Positions 50,000 through 58,569 of a stretch of DNA of 62,478 nucleotides are shown piece after piece. The notes beneath the pieces are model-generated. The model worked only from the letters and a program-made list of their open reading frames with translations. It had not been told where the DNA came from and did not search any database. The DNA lies in the NCBI RefSeq assembly GCF_001026695.1, contig NZ_LDNB01000007.1, forward strand, positions 189,077 to 251,554. The letters run 5' to 3'. The stretch is from Neobacillus vireti. GTDB lineage: Bacteria; Bacillota; Bacilli; Bacillales; Cytobacillaceae. The stretch's first letter is position 1. Each line of letters opens with the position of its first letter. The translations under genes were made by a program, and so were the position numbers.

Positions 50000-51346
50000 A
50001 TGGGAAATGAAGATGCACTATTTTTTAGCCGTGTCTTAACAGAATTAACCTTATCCTTCCATATTATTTACGCAACCATTGGCGTGGGCATCCCGCTGAT
50101 GATTATGATTGCCCAATGGGTTGGGATTAAGAAAAATGACGAACATTATATTTTACTAGCACGCAGGTGGACGCGGGGCTTTGTCATTACCGTGGCAGTC
50201 GGGGTGGTAACCGGGACCGCAATTGGTCTGCAGCTCTCGCTTCTATGGCCAAATTTCATGGAACTGGCAGGAAATACAATTGCCCTGCCGTTATTTATGG
50301 AAACGTTCGCCTTCTTTTTTGAAGCGATATTTCTTGGCATCTACTTATATACTTGGGATCGATTTGAGAATCAGAAAAAGCATTTGCTGCTCTTAATTCC
50401 GGTTGCGCTGGGTGCCTCGTTTTCTGCCGTGTTCATCACAATTGTGAATGCGTTCATGAACGCACCGCGAGGCTTTGACTTGGTTAACGGGCAGCTGGTG
50501 AATGTAAGTCCGCTGCTCGCGATGTTTAACCCGGCGATGCCGTCTAAGGTGGCCCACGTTGTGGTCACAGCCTATATGACATCGGCGTTTGTTCTCGCTT
50601 CGATCGGCGCTTATCGGCTGTTGAAGGGCTCTAATCATGTGTATCACAAGAAGGCACTGTTTTTAACAATGAAGCTCGGGCTGATTTTTTCGATTGCCAC
50701 CGTGGTCCTCGGCGATTTTTCTGGCAAGTATTTAGCGAAATATCAGCCGGAAAAATTAGCAGCAGCGGAGTGGCATCTTGAAACAGAAAAGGGGGCGCCG
50801 CTGATATTGTACGGTGTCCTTGCAGACGGTGAAGTGAAATATGCCCTGAAAATTCCTTTTGGTCTCAGCATCCTTTCCCATAGCAATCCAAATGCTGAAG
50901 TGATTGGGTTAGACCAATTTAACGAGGCCGACACGCCGCCGCTCTATATTCATTATATGTTCGATTTAATGGTGACAATCGGAATGTGGATGGTTCTCCT
51001 ATCGTTTGTGTATGTTGTTGGAACATGGCGTCAATGGCAGTTTATTTTTTCAAAATGGTTTAGATGGCTGATGGTGCTCGGCGGCCCTTTATCAATTATC
51101 GCGATTGAAGCGGGCTGGTGGCTCGATGAAGTCGGGCGTCAGCCATGGGTATTGCGCGGGATTATGCGGACAAAGGATGCAGCCACCGCAAGCGGCCATG
51201 TCGATACGATGCTCTGGCTGTTTGCTGGTCTTTATCTCATCCTTGGGATTGGCAGTGTTTTCATATTATGGCGGATGTTCCGCCGGAATCCGGTGGAACA
51301 GGAATTGGCTGACCGGGCCGGAGAGAAAGCGGGTGTTGCGAAATGA
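50000..51346 (+). CDS. cydA: Cytochrome bd ubiquinol/menaquinol oxidase subunit I
   Basis: 448 aa, the short-Q-loop Bacillus/Geobacillus type, with nine membrane helices. The heme b595 ligand His near residue 19 (LTLSFHIIYATIGVG) and the GRQPW motif (EVGRQPWVLRGIMRT) are present. It oxidises menaquinol and reduces oxygen to water with high affinity and no proton pumping. The SD is AAAGGTGG, a little far from ATG. It overlaps cydB by 4 bp. Confidence 0.95.
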   Translation: MGNEDALFFSRVLTELTLSFHIIYATIGVGIPLMIMIAQWVGIKKNDEHYILLARRWTRGFVITVAVGVVTGTAIGLQLSLLWPNFMELAGNTIALPLFMETFAFFFEAIFLGIYLYTWDRFENQKKHLLLLIPVALGASFSAVFITIVNAFMNAPRGFDLVNGQLVNVSPLLAMFNPAMPSKVAHVVVTAYMTSAFVLASIGAYRLLKGSNHVYHKKALFLTMKLGLIFSIATVVLGDFSGKYLAKYQPEKLAAAEWHLETEKGAPLILYGVLADGEVKYALKIPFGLSILSHSNPNAEVIGLDQFNEADTPPLYIHYMFDLMVTIGMWMVLLSFVYVVGTWRQWQFIFSKWFRWLMVLGGPLSIIAIEAGWWLDEVGRQPWVLRGIMRTKDAATASGHVDTMLWLFAGLYLILGIGSVFILWRMFRRNPVEQELADRAGEKAGVAK

Positions 51347-52368
51347 CGCTGGAGGTTCTCGGTATTACGGTATTGGGTGTGTTTCTTTTCGGATATATTA
51401 TCGTCGCATCGATTGATTTCGGGGCTGGATTCTTTAACGCCTTCAGTACAGTGACTGGTAAAGAGCATATTTTGACGAAGGTGATTCAGCGTTATTTATC
51501 ACCGGTCTGGGAAGTGACGAATGTATTTCTAGTGTTTTTCTTTGTCGGGATTGTCGGTTTTTTTCCGAAAACAGCCTATTATTATGGCTCAACCTTGCTT
51601 GTCCCCGCGAGCATCGCCATCATTTTGCTGGCCATCCGCGGCGCCTATTATGCGTTTACCATATACGGTGGGCTGAAGCATAAACGTTACACGATTTTGT
51701 ACGGATTGACAGGATTATTTATCCCGGCTTCCTTATCGATTGTTTTGACGATTTCTGAGGGCGGCTTTGTCACCATGATGGATTCGGGACCTGTCCTCGA
51801 TTATTGGACGCTGTTTACGAGCCCATTATCATGGAGTATTGTCGTTCTAAGTTTGACATCCGTCTTATATATTTCCGCCGTGTTTTTAACGTGGTATGCG
51901 CAAAAGGCGAAAGACCGGGCTGCAGTCAGCCTGCTAAGGAAATATGCACTCGTTTGGGCGGTACCGGCAATCATCACGGCCGCCGGCATCATTGTGGAAA
52001 TGAAGGGACATAATCCGGAACATTATCAACGCTTAGTCGATGTCTGGTGGCTGTTTGCACTGTCGGTGATTTTCTTTGCGGGAACGGTGTTTTTACTTTG
52101 GAAGCGGCTTGCCTACGGTTTCGCCTTTTGGCTGTTGATTGGGCAATTTACGTCAGCCTTTTTGGCATATGGAATTTCTCATTACCCATATTTAATGTAT
52201 CCGTATTTGACGATTTATGACAGCTTCACGAATAAAGCGATGGCTACGGCGCTCGTCATTGCGTTTATCGCCGGACTTTGCTTGCTTTTGCCGTCACTGT
52301 ATCTGTTGCTCAGGCTGTTCTTGTTTAACAAAGCCTATGTACAAGGTGATCGAAATGATCATGCCTAG
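51343..52368 (+). CDS. cydB: Cytochrome bd oxidase subunit II
   Basis: 341 aa with eight to nine membrane helices. The N-terminal ASIDFGAGFF corresponds to the DGxDLG region of CydB that lines the proton or quinone path, and SPVWEVTNVFLVFFFVG follows. Start overlaps cydA stop (ATGA). A tiny cydS follows 17 bp later. Confidence 0.94.
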   Translation: MTLEVLGITVLGVFLFGYIIVASIDFGAGFFNAFSTVTGKEHILTKVIQRYLSPVWEVTNVFLVFFFVGIVGFFPKTAYYYGSTLLVPASIAIILLAIRGAYYAFTIYGGLKHKRYTILYGLTGLFIPASLSIVLTISEGGFVTMMDSGPVLDYWTLFTSPLSWSIVVLSLTSVLYISAVFLTWYAQKAKDRAAVSLLRKYALVWAVPAIITAAGIIVEMKGHNPEHYQRLVDVWWLFALSVIFFAGTVFLLWKRLAYGFAFWLLIGQFTSAFLAYGISHYPYLMYPYLTIYDSFTNKAMATALVIAFIAGLCLLLPSLYLLLRLFLFNKAYVQGDRNDHA

Positions 52369-52385
52369 GAGGGGGGAGACTAACG

Positions 52386-52490
52386 GTGTTGGAAAAATTC
52401 CTGATCTTTTATGCGCCATTTCTTGTGTTGATCGCATCCATCCTGGTTGGGTTCTGGAGTGCTCTAAAGGATAACGCAGTGAACAAATAA
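52386..52490 (+). CDS. cydS: CydS, small third subunit of cytochrome bd
   Basis: 34 residues from GTG (or TTG 52389). The peptide has the pattern FLIFYAPFLVLIASILVGFW then a short polar tail (LKDNAVNK), strikingly like the 33-residue CydS of Geobacillus cytochrome bd as I remember it. CydS forms one helix beside CydA and shields heme b558/b595. SD AGGAGGGGGGAG lies 7 nt upstream. Too short for usual annotation. Confidence 0.85.
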   Translation: MLEKFLIFYAPFLVLIASILVGFWSALKDNAVNK

Positions 52491-52539
52491 CATACATGCA
52501 TTTGAAGAGTTTCATCGATTAACGGGTTCCGTTAGCTAT

Positions 52540-52584
52540 AAAAAATGAGTGCCAAATTTTAGATGAATTTGGCACTCATTTTTT
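52540..52584. terminator. Bidirectional terminator between cydS and the NCS1 gene
   Basis: AAAAAATGAGTGCCAAATT / AATTTGGCACTCATTTTTT, nearly 19-bp stem with a short loop. Confidence 0.92.
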
Positions 52585-52615
52585 CCTTCTTTCTCAATCC
52601 TAGCAGATTTTAGGT

Positions 52616-54151
52616 TTAATATAAATCAACATTTGGACTGCTTCCATCCAATGTATCTGCAAGATTCCCTGAAACTGAGTTTTTGTAGCTTGTAATTTTT
52701 TCATACTCACCTTTTCGGAGAACGCTCTGATCGCCCTTCATTAAATAGGTATAGACAATAATCGCAACAAATAATCCAAACGTCCATGCATTATCCCATA
52801 AGAAATGAAGGCCCGGAATGATGAGACCAAGAGCCGGGACGGCTACTCCGATGATGAGCGCATAAACTCCATTTTTATTAAAACCGCCCGTATAACTGTA
52901 ACGGCCGTTTACATCATACAGCTCATGAAGAGCCATTTGCCGTTTACGAACAAGCCAGTAATCAGCTATGGCAATTCCATCGATTGGCCCAAGTAAGGCA
53001 CCGTATGTTCCAAGCCAGCCAAAAATGTAATTACCAAAGTTCTCCATGATATACCACGGCTGCATGAGGATGGCAAATAGACCTGTAATAAGGGCTCCGA
53101 GTCCAAATGTAATTCGTCTTGGATTCAAATTTTCGATTGCACGTGCTGGCGCAACAACATTTGCTCCAACATTGATAGTTAAAGATGAAATAACGATCAC
53201 GATTGTACCTAAAAAGATGATAAATGGCGGGAACTTTGCCAGAAGCGCAACCGGATCCCAAAGCGCCTGTCCAAATATGACCACAGTAGCAGAAGTTACA
53301 GCAATTCCAATAAAGGAGAAAATCGTCATGGTAAGTGGGAGTGAAAAGCTTTGTGCAATCATTTGCGACTTTTGGCTTTTTGCGTAACGGCAAAAGTCAG
53401 GAATGTTTAAAGCAAGTGTGGCCCAGAAGGCAATTACCCCGGTTACGGCAGGGAAAAACACTTTTAAAAATTCACTGGTTGTCTGAAATTTAGATGGAGT
53501 CGATAAAATCGGCCCCCAGCCGCCGGAATTGGTGAGTGCCCATATAAGGAGAATAATCGCTGAGATCCCAACAACAGGAGTTGCAATCAAACTTAAATAT
53601 TTCATAGCCTGCGGACCCTTATATGCAACTGCTACATTTAAGGTCCAAAAAAGAGCAAAGACAATGACTGTATGTCCGGAAAAGTTCCAGAAAGAGAAGG
53701 AAGCTGATAATAAGGTATCGATAGCGCCGGTTCCAATCCAGGTATTAATACCAAACCAGCCGGCAGCAACAATGGCTCTTGCCATAGCAGGAATATGTGC
53801 TCCCTTTGAGCCAAACCAAAGGCGGGCAAAAACTGGGTACGGAATCCCGAATTTTGTCCCAGCATGAGAATTCAATAAAATAGGAATAAGAACAATTACG
53901 TTACCAACAAAGATGGTTGCAATCGCCTGCCACCAGTTCATTCCTAAAGAAATCAATCCGCTGGCCATTGTATAAGCTGGAATACATAAACACATTCCAA
54001 TCCATAGCGTCGCAAAGTTCAGACCTTTCCACGAATGCTCCCTAATGGTCGTTGGGCGGAGATCGTCATTCCATAACCCACTTCCCTCCAGGCTGTCCGA
54101 AGCTTCCTTTGTTAAAATGACAATGCCGTTTTGCTCAATCTGCGTTTTCAA
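52616..54151 (-). CDS. NCS1-family nucleobase/allantoin/hydantoin permease
   Basis: 511 aa with twelve membrane helices and the NCS1 marks GMNWWQAIATIFVGNVIVL, GTKFGIPYPVFARLWFG and ANVVAPARAIENLNPR. It imports a purine-derived or hydantoin-like nitrogen source with a cation, as PucI and Mhp1 do; the exact substrate cannot be told. TTG 54151 is chosen because AGGAGG lies 6 nt before it; an in-frame TTG 27 bp upstream lies ahead of the SD. A cre site lies about 155 bp upstream. Confidence 0.88.
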   Translation of the reverse strand: MKTQIEQNGIVILTKEASDSLEGSGLWNDDLRPTTIREHSWKGLNFATLWIGMCLCIPAYTMASGLISLGMNWWQAIATIFVGNVIVLIPILLNSHAGTKFGIPYPVFARLWFGSKGAHIPAMARAIVAAGWFGINTWIGTGAIDTLLSASFSFWNFSGHTVIVFALFWTLNVAVAYKGPQAMKYLSLIATPVVGISAIILLIWALTNSGGWGPILSTPSKFQTTSEFLKVFFPAVTGVIAFWATLALNIPDFCRYAKSQKSQMIAQSFSLPLTMTIFSFIGIAVTSATVVIFGQALWDPVALLAKFPPFIIFLGTIVIVISSLTINVGANVVAPARAIENLNPRRITFGLGALITGLFAILMQPWYIMENFGNYIFGWLGTYGALLGPIDGIAIADYWLVRKRQMALHELYDVNGRYSYTGGFNKNGVYALIIGVAVPALGLIIPGLHFLWDNAWTFGLFVAIIVYTYLMKGDQSVLRKGEYEKITSYKNSVSGNLADTLDGSSPNVDLY

Positions 54152-54305
54152 TAAAATTCCTCCTTTTTTGGCCCTCAAAAGCTACAAAACAAAACCATTT
54201 AAAACAAGTTTGACAGAGGATTCTCATGATAACTTTCGAGCTGCCAATTTCACGGAAGATTGAATATTCGGAAATTAAAATCCCTAATACCCCGATACCC
54301 TTAAT

Positions 54306-54319
54306 TGTAAGCGCTTTTA
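54306..54319. promoter_or_regulatory. Probable CcpA cre site
   Basis: TGTAAGCGCTTTTA agrees with the catabolite response element TGWAANCGNTNWCA except for one base near its end. It lies in the leader of the NCS1 permease gene and suggests carbon catabolite control of it. The 54152-54602 gap holds no gene I can support. Confidence 0.65.
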
Positions 54320-54572
54320 TTTAATTGTGGCACCAACCTCCCATCCCTGCCTATATTATTATATTTTCTACAAATTGGGCTGTCATTGGACAAAAAGTAA
54401 AAAAATTGTTTTGTTATTTCTTATATTTTGTAAAGGGGGCAATTACTGTTATCGTTGAAAGGATTCGAGCCATTTCTTGAGGAGATTCTTTCGTTCCACT
54501 ATAAAAAACGGCTTTTTTACCCTTAATTAAACTAAAAAAGACACATATAGTCCAATTCACTGGCATATATTG

Positions 54573-54600
54573 GTGTTACGATTATATTGAAAAGTAACAC
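54573..54600. promoter_or_regulatory. NikR-type operator GTGTTAC-N14-GTAACAC
   Basis: A perfect 7-bp inverted repeat with a 14-bp spacer, the form I recall for NikR operators outside enterobacteria. On the minus strand the spacer contains TATAAT. It sits 3 bp past the nikR stop and would govern minus-strand transcription toward the NCS1 permease, not nikMNQO. Confidence 0.6.
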
Positions 54601-54602
54601 GA

Positions 54603-55022
54603 TTATGGTTCGGATACAGGGGAAACGGACAGTTGGCCATACTTTACCCCTTTTAAACTAAGCAATTTATCTCGTAAACTACGAATATTTAGGGCATTCC
54701 CGCGAACGACTATCATTTCAAGGCAGTTATGATGATCAAGGTGAAAATGAGTCGTTGCCAAAATCGAATCATGGTAGTCATGCTGAATCGTTGTTAATTC
54801 TGCCATTAGATGGCGCTGATGGTGATCATAAAAAATCAGGAGACAGCCTGCAACCTCATGATCATCTTGTTCCCATTGATGTTTGACTAATTTTTCACGG
54901 ACTAAATCCCGGACCGCTTCCGAGCGGGTTTTATAGCCTTTTTCTTCAATTAGTTGGTCGAAGCTTTCGAGTAAACTTTCTTCCATGGATACGCCAAACC
55001 GGCTTAATTTCTTTGAATTCAA
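54603..55022 (-). CDS. nikR: NikR nickel-responsive regulator
   Basis: 139 aa. N-terminal ribbon-helix-helix (FGVSMEESLLESFDQLIEEKGY, residues 8-45) and C-terminal ACT-like metal domain. The nickel ligands appear as HDY/HDS then THFHLDHHNCLEM (H-x-H ... C), the conserved NikR set. Nickel-bound NikR represses uptake. Divergent from nikMNQO with 75 bp between the annotated starts. SD GGAGG lies upstream on the minus strand. Confidence 0.94.
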   Translation of the reverse strand: MNSKKLSRFGVSMEESLLESFDQLIEEKGYKTRSEAVRDLVREKLVKHQWEQDDHEVAGCLLIFYDHHQRHLMAELTTIQHDYHDSILATTHFHLDHHNCLEMIVVRGNALNIRSLRDKLLSLKGVKYGQLSVSPVSEP

Positions 55023-55097
55023 GATAGTTCGCCTCCTTCCCTATAACGTAACGATATCACAAATATTTTAATAGAAAAAGTGAAAAGGAGAATCATT

Positions 55098-55733
55098 ATG
55101 CACATTCCTGATGGAATATTAAGTCCCGCTATTTTAGCGGCAGGTGCTGCCGTATCGGTTGTCGTCCTTGCCAAAAGTGTTCAAGAATCGAAAAGGAACC
55201 TGGAGCAGACAGCTGTGCCGATAATGGGCGTGATGGCAGCATTTATCTTTGCGGCGCAAATGGTGAATTTTCCACTATTAGGAGCGGCGGCATCCGGGCA
55301 TTTGATTGGCGGAGCGCTGGCTGCCTATTTATTTGGGTTTTGGCCGACGACGCTCATTATGACAACCGTCGTCACCATCCAAGCAGTGGTCTTCCAGGAT
55401 GGCGGCATCAGTGTGCTTGGCGTCAATATTCTCAATATGGCTATCCTTGCACCGCTGGCCGCAACAGTAGTGTATAAACTTTTACAGAAAACAAAGGTAC
55501 CGGTTTCGGTAATGATATTTATCGCCGGCTGGGTCTCTGTAGTTGTCACGGCTGGATTTGCTGCGCTTCAGCTCGGGGCGTCACAGGTTGTTTCCTATCA
55601 ATTGGCCTTACAAACTCTTATTCTTTGGCATGCGATTATTGGGATTGGTGAGGGCGTGATAACAGTTGCAGTTGTTCCGTTTGCCCGCCGCTCATCCTTT
55701 TTTCTTGGCGGCAGGGAGGAGAGGTTACGATGA
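55098..55733 (+). CDS. nikM: NikM/CbiM, substrate-binding membrane subunit of ECF-type nickel transporter
   Basis: 211 aa. It opens with MHIPDGILSP, whose N-terminal Met1-His2 are the metal ligands of CbiM/NikM; ATG 55098 gives that end and has AAAAGGAG before it (18 upstream bases in frame are excluded for that reason). Six to seven membrane helices. Neighbouring nikR makes nickel a likelier cargo than cobalt. Overlaps the next gene by 4 bp. Confidence 0.93.
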   Translation: MHIPDGILSPAILAAGAAVSVVVLAKSVQESKRNLEQTAVPIMGVMAAFIFAAQMVNFPLLGAAASGHLIGGALAAYLFGFWPTTLIMTTVVTIQAVVFQDGGISVLGVNILNMAILAPLAATVVYKLLQKTKVPVSVMIFIAGWVSVVVTAGFAALQLGASQVVSYQLALQTLILWHAIIGIGEGVITVAVVPFARRSSFFLGGREERLR

Positions 55734-56005
55734 AGAAGCGGTTAGTTTTTTGGATAGCGGTATCGTTATTTATTGCCGGTGCAGTTTCATTACTTGCGTC
55801 GAATCATCCAGATGGCTACGAAAAGGCAGGAGAACAATTGGGGTTTATTGACAGAGCCACAACCTATTTGCATTCACCACTCCCTGACTATGCGATTCCA
55901 GGCGTCCATTCATGGCTATCAACTAGTCTTTCCGGCATCCTGGGCGTAGCGATTACGTTTGTGCTCTTTCTTTTGCTTGGAAAAATGGCTGGGAAACGCA
56001 GATGA
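55730..56005 (+). CDS. nikN: NikN/CbiN-like PDGLE-domain subunit
   Basis: 91 aa. An N-terminal membrane helix, the PDGLE-like outer segment SNHPDGYEKAGEQLGF, and a second membrane helix near the C-terminus. This small subunit stimulates metal capture by NikM. Overlaps both neighbours by 4 bp, so it is translated in step with them. Confidence 0.9.
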   Translation: MKKRLVFWIAVSLFIAGAVSLLASNHPDGYEKAGEQLGFIDRATTYLHSPLPDYAIPGVHSWLSTSLSGILGVAITFVLFLLLGKMAGKRR

Positions 56006-56691
56006 TTACGGTCCCAAAGCCAAGAGTCAAAGTGGTGATGGCTCTTATCTTGATTATTCTTGGTGTTCTACCAAAGAATCTTGTGATGATTGGCGGAAAT
56101 CTCGTCATCGGTCTCCTGCTATTGTTTATTTATCGAATTCCGTTTCGTGCGTTTGTTAAACAGCTAAAGCCGATCGCCTTCTTTATGCTGTTTACGTTTC
56201 TCTTCTTTCCGTTTTATGAAGGGAGTCATGGCTGGATAAAAGCACTTCAATATAGCGGGCGCTTACTGTTTGTTGCCATGGTGCTCAGCTTCCTGTTTTA
56301 CCGTCTAGGGATTGTTGCCTTTTTACAAGCATTGGCTGAACTTCGGCTTCCGTCGATTTTTATTGAGCTACTCATGTTTACCCTGCGATTTATGGATGTG
56401 TTTCGCGGGGAAGTGCGGCAAATGCTGTTAAGTCTCCGGAGCAGGGGGTTTTATACAGGCAATTGGTTTCAGCTAAAGAAATACAGGATATTAGGCGGGC
56501 TGTTGGGAAGTCTGCTGCTCCGTTCCTATCAACGCTCGGAGCGGATTTATTTGGGGATGTTAAGTAAGGGCTACAAAGGTGAACGTTTTAAATCAATTAG
56601 GACAGAACTTGTCCCTAAGTACGAGTGGCTGCATTGTGCACTGTGGGCTGGCTGCGTTCTTTGTATGTTTTTTGTAGGAGGTTTGCGATAG
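56002..56691 (+). CDS. nikQ: NikQ/CbiQ, transmembrane coupling subunit
   Basis: 229 aa with four to five membrane helices and the two A-R-G-type coupling helices of EcfT/CbiQ proteins (LLSLRSRGFYTG and YLGMLSKGYKGERF). It couples ATP hydrolysis by NikO to metal release. Stop codon overlaps the start of the ATPase gene by one base. Confidence 0.92.
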   Translation: MITVPKPRVKVVMALILIILGVLPKNLVMIGGNLVIGLLLLFIYRIPFRAFVKQLKPIAFFMLFTFLFFPFYEGSHGWIKALQYSGRLLFVAMVLSFLFYRLGIVAFLQALAELRLPSIFIELLMFTLRFMDVFRGEVRQMLLSLRSRGFYTGNWFQLKKYRILGGLLGSLLLRSYQRSERIYLGMLSKGYKGERFKSIRTELVPKYEWLHCALWAGCVLCMFFVGGLR

Positions 56692-57506
56692 TGGATATAT
56701 TTCGATTTAACGAGGTGTCGTATGGCTATACGAAGGACAAGCCAATCTTACGCGACATCACTTTTTCAATTCGCGAAGGCCGGAAAACAGCCATTGTTGG
56801 CGCAAACGGTGCTGGAAAGTCGACAATTTTGTTTCATTTAAATGGGCTGTTTGCCCAGCAGCAGGGGGACATCTTCTTCCGTGGCCAAAAGCTTGATAAG
56901 AAGTTACGGAAAGAATTATATAAGCATGTCGGTATCGCTTTTCAAGACCCTGACGACCAAATCATTTCATTGACGGTGTCCGATGACATTGCGTTTGGAC
57001 CGGTTCAGATGGAAATTTCCGCTTCAGATGTTCAGGAAAGAGTGGGGAAATATACCAAGATTTTAGGAATTGAACACTTACTGATGGAAAACCCATCAGA
57101 ACTTAGCTACGGACAAAAAAAGCATGTCACCATTGCCGGGGTGCTGGCGATGGAGACGGACGTATTTATTTTGGATGAACCAATGGCCTTTCTTGATCCC
57201 TATGGAAAAGAACGGATGGCATCGATATTACAGTTGCTGCAGGAGCAAGGCAAAACCGTGATTGTCACCACCCATGATATGCAGTTTGTCGCCGAATGGG
57301 CAGAGGATGTCATTGTCATCCACCAAGGTCAGTGCCTCGGGACATTTCAACCAAGAGAACTTTTTGGCCGCCCTGATATCATGAAACAGGCAAACCTAAC
57401 GCTGCCGCCAATCGTCGAATTAATGACGGCAATATGGAAGGGCGAAAAAGACAAAATGCCTATTCGAGTCGAGGAGGCGAAGAAGTGGTTAGTGCGGAAA
57501 ATATAA
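56691..57506 (+). CDS. nikO: NikO/CbiO, ATPase subunit
   Basis: 271 aa from GTG 56691 (AGGAGG 9 nt before). Walker A VGANGAGKST, Q-loop AFQDPDDQ, signature LSYGQKKHVTIAG, Walker B VFILDEPMAFLDP, histidine switch TTHDMQ. It drives the nickel transporter. An upstream in-frame ATG would overlap nikQ by 67 bp and lacks an SD. A terminator follows. Confidence 0.94.
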   Translation: MDIFRFNEVSYGYTKDKPILRDITFSIREGRKTAIVGANGAGKSTILFHLNGLFAQQQGDIFFRGQKLDKKLRKELYKHVGIAFQDPDDQIISLTVSDDIAFGPVQMEISASDVQERVGKYTKILGIEHLLMENPSELSYGQKKHVTIAGVLAMETDVFILDEPMAFLDPYGKERMASILQLLQEQGKTVIVTTHDMQFVAEWAEDVIVIHQGQCLGTFQPRELFGRPDIMKQANLTLPPIVELMTAIWKGEKDKMPIRVEEAKKWLVRKI

Positions 57507-57510
57507 GAAG

Positions 57511-57543
57511 TAAGGAGAGAACCTAGCGTTCTTTCCTTTTTTT
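57511..57543 (+). terminator. Terminator of nikMNQO
   Basis: AAGGAGAGAAC / GTTCTTTCCTT followed by TTTTT. Confidence 0.85.
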
Positions 57544-57557
57544 ATTATCAAGGGTAA

Positions 57558-57829
57558 ACAGACGGCAAATACACATATCAATGGGATGCAGCTTACCAAT
57601 TAATTTCTGAAACAGAAAAAGGAAAAAAGTCTTTACTTACAGAATATAGATACGATGATGCAGGCAGCTGCATCGAAAAGAAGATCAAAAAAGTGATGGA
57701 ACAACATCCATCATTCGCTATATTTACGACGGCAGCAGCATCAATGTCTTATATGAAACAGATGATAAAGGGAACGTGCTACGTCACTATATTTACTCAG
57801 CAAGTGAACAAGTCAGGTCAAGCAGTTAA
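57558..57829 (+). pseudogene. RHS/YD-repeat protein remnant, frameshifted
   Basis: No start codon. Frame one (from 57558, preceded by a TAA) reads TDGKYTYQWDAAYQLISETE ... TEYRYDDAG, typical YD repeats. At the run of six A around 57690 the frame breaks; the frame beginning 57692 reads SDGTTSIIRYIYDGSSINVL then YETDDKGNVLRHYIY and stops at 57827. These are RHS repeats ahead of a lost C-terminal toxin. The broken repeats show loss of an RHS/WapA-like toxin gene; most of it is deleted. Confidence 0.8.
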
Positions 57830-57917
57830 TCCTTTAACAGCAAGAACAGCAAATGGAAAAGCAGACTCATGGTAGTATATTCCATTAAAATAAATTAAAG
57901 ATAAATGAGGGTAAATT

Positions 57918-58283
57918 ATGTCATCTGTTGATAGATTTGGTATCAGTTGGATTGAGGGCGTAGAAATGACATCGGTTATTTTCATCAGAGATTATATCCA
58001 GATAATTTTTGAAGGGATTAACGATACAGCCATTTTAACCGCATATAAATTACCAACAGTCTATAAAAATAATGTCTCTTACAGTATTGTTACAAAGGGG
58101 TACAGAGATGAATTGTGTTCACTAATAAACCAAAAAGTAGAAAAAGTCTTATTGCTTGAAAAGGAAGCAATCAAGTTGATTTTTGAAAAGAATACAACAA
58201 TGGAGATTTCTTTACTTGAACAAGATTATAAAGGTCATGAGGCAGCCATGTTTATGAGGGGGGATGACATAGTAGTTTGGTAA
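57918..58283 (+). CDS. Small protein, possible orphan immunity protein
   Basis: 121 aa with SD GAGGG 6 nt before ATG. Mixed alpha/beta, no signal and no helices in the membrane; I recognise no family. It directly follows the RHS remnant, the normal place of the cognate immunity gene, so it may be the immunity protein kept after the toxin was lost. The reading frame is intact and low in GC like its neighbours. Function otherwise unknown. Confidence 0.6.
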   Translation: MSSVDRFGISWIEGVEMTSVIFIRDYIQIIFEGINDTAILTAYKLPTVYKNNVSYSIVTKGYRDELCSLINQKVEKVLLLEKEAIKLIFEKNTTMEISLLEQDYKGHEAAMFMRGDDIVVW

Positions 58284-58359
58284 TACTTTCATCTATTTAA
58301 GGTAAAGTATTGATTGCTGCTCCGAAGAAATGTAGATCAATATTTGATTACCATAATAG

Positions 58360-58390
58360 CCTTAAGAGAAAATTTCTCTTAAGGTTTTTA
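58360..58390. terminator. Terminator downstream of the small orphan gene
   Basis: CCTTAAGAGAAA / TTTCTCTTAAGG followed by TTTTTA, 12-bp perfect stem. Confidence 0.85.
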
Positions 58391-58392
58391 TG

Positions 58393-58498
58393 GTGCGCCT
58401 GGCATGGGCTATAACTTGGTGGTGAAAATCCACAACAGACTTGGCAGTAGGAACTTTAGATGAAACCGAAACCGCACTATAAGTTATATGTAACGAAA
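58393..58498 (+). mobile_element. Possible 5' remnant of a group II intron
   Basis: GTGCGCCTGGCATGGGCTAT begins 2 bp after a terminator T-run; GTGCG is the conserved 5' end of group II introns, and class C introns insert directly behind terminator hairpins. The next bases (GGTGGTGAAAATCCAC hairpin, GGCAGTAGGAACT) look like domain I elements. No reverse transcriptase and no domain V are present, so only about 100 bp remain. Confidence 0.35.
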
Positions 58499-58513
58499 AA
58501 AATGAAAATAAAC

Positions 58514-58554
58514 AAAAAAAGCGGAGCGAAATCATTTCAAGATGACCTCGCTCC
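58514..58554 (-). terminator. Terminator of the cell-wall-binding repeat protein gene
   Basis: On the minus strand GGAGCGA..TCAT / ATGA..TCGCTCC followed by GCTTTTTTTG. Confidence 0.8.
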
Positions 58555-58569
58555 TCCTCTTAATGCCGT

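Noticed and set aside
55023..55080. NikR operator in the nikR-nikM gap (GTAACGATATCAC)
   Set aside because: No second half-site at the proper spacing; only scattered partial matches.
57693..57875. A 60-codon gene starting MMEQHPS
   Set aside because: It is an out-of-frame reading of the RHS remnant; YD repeats occur in another frame.
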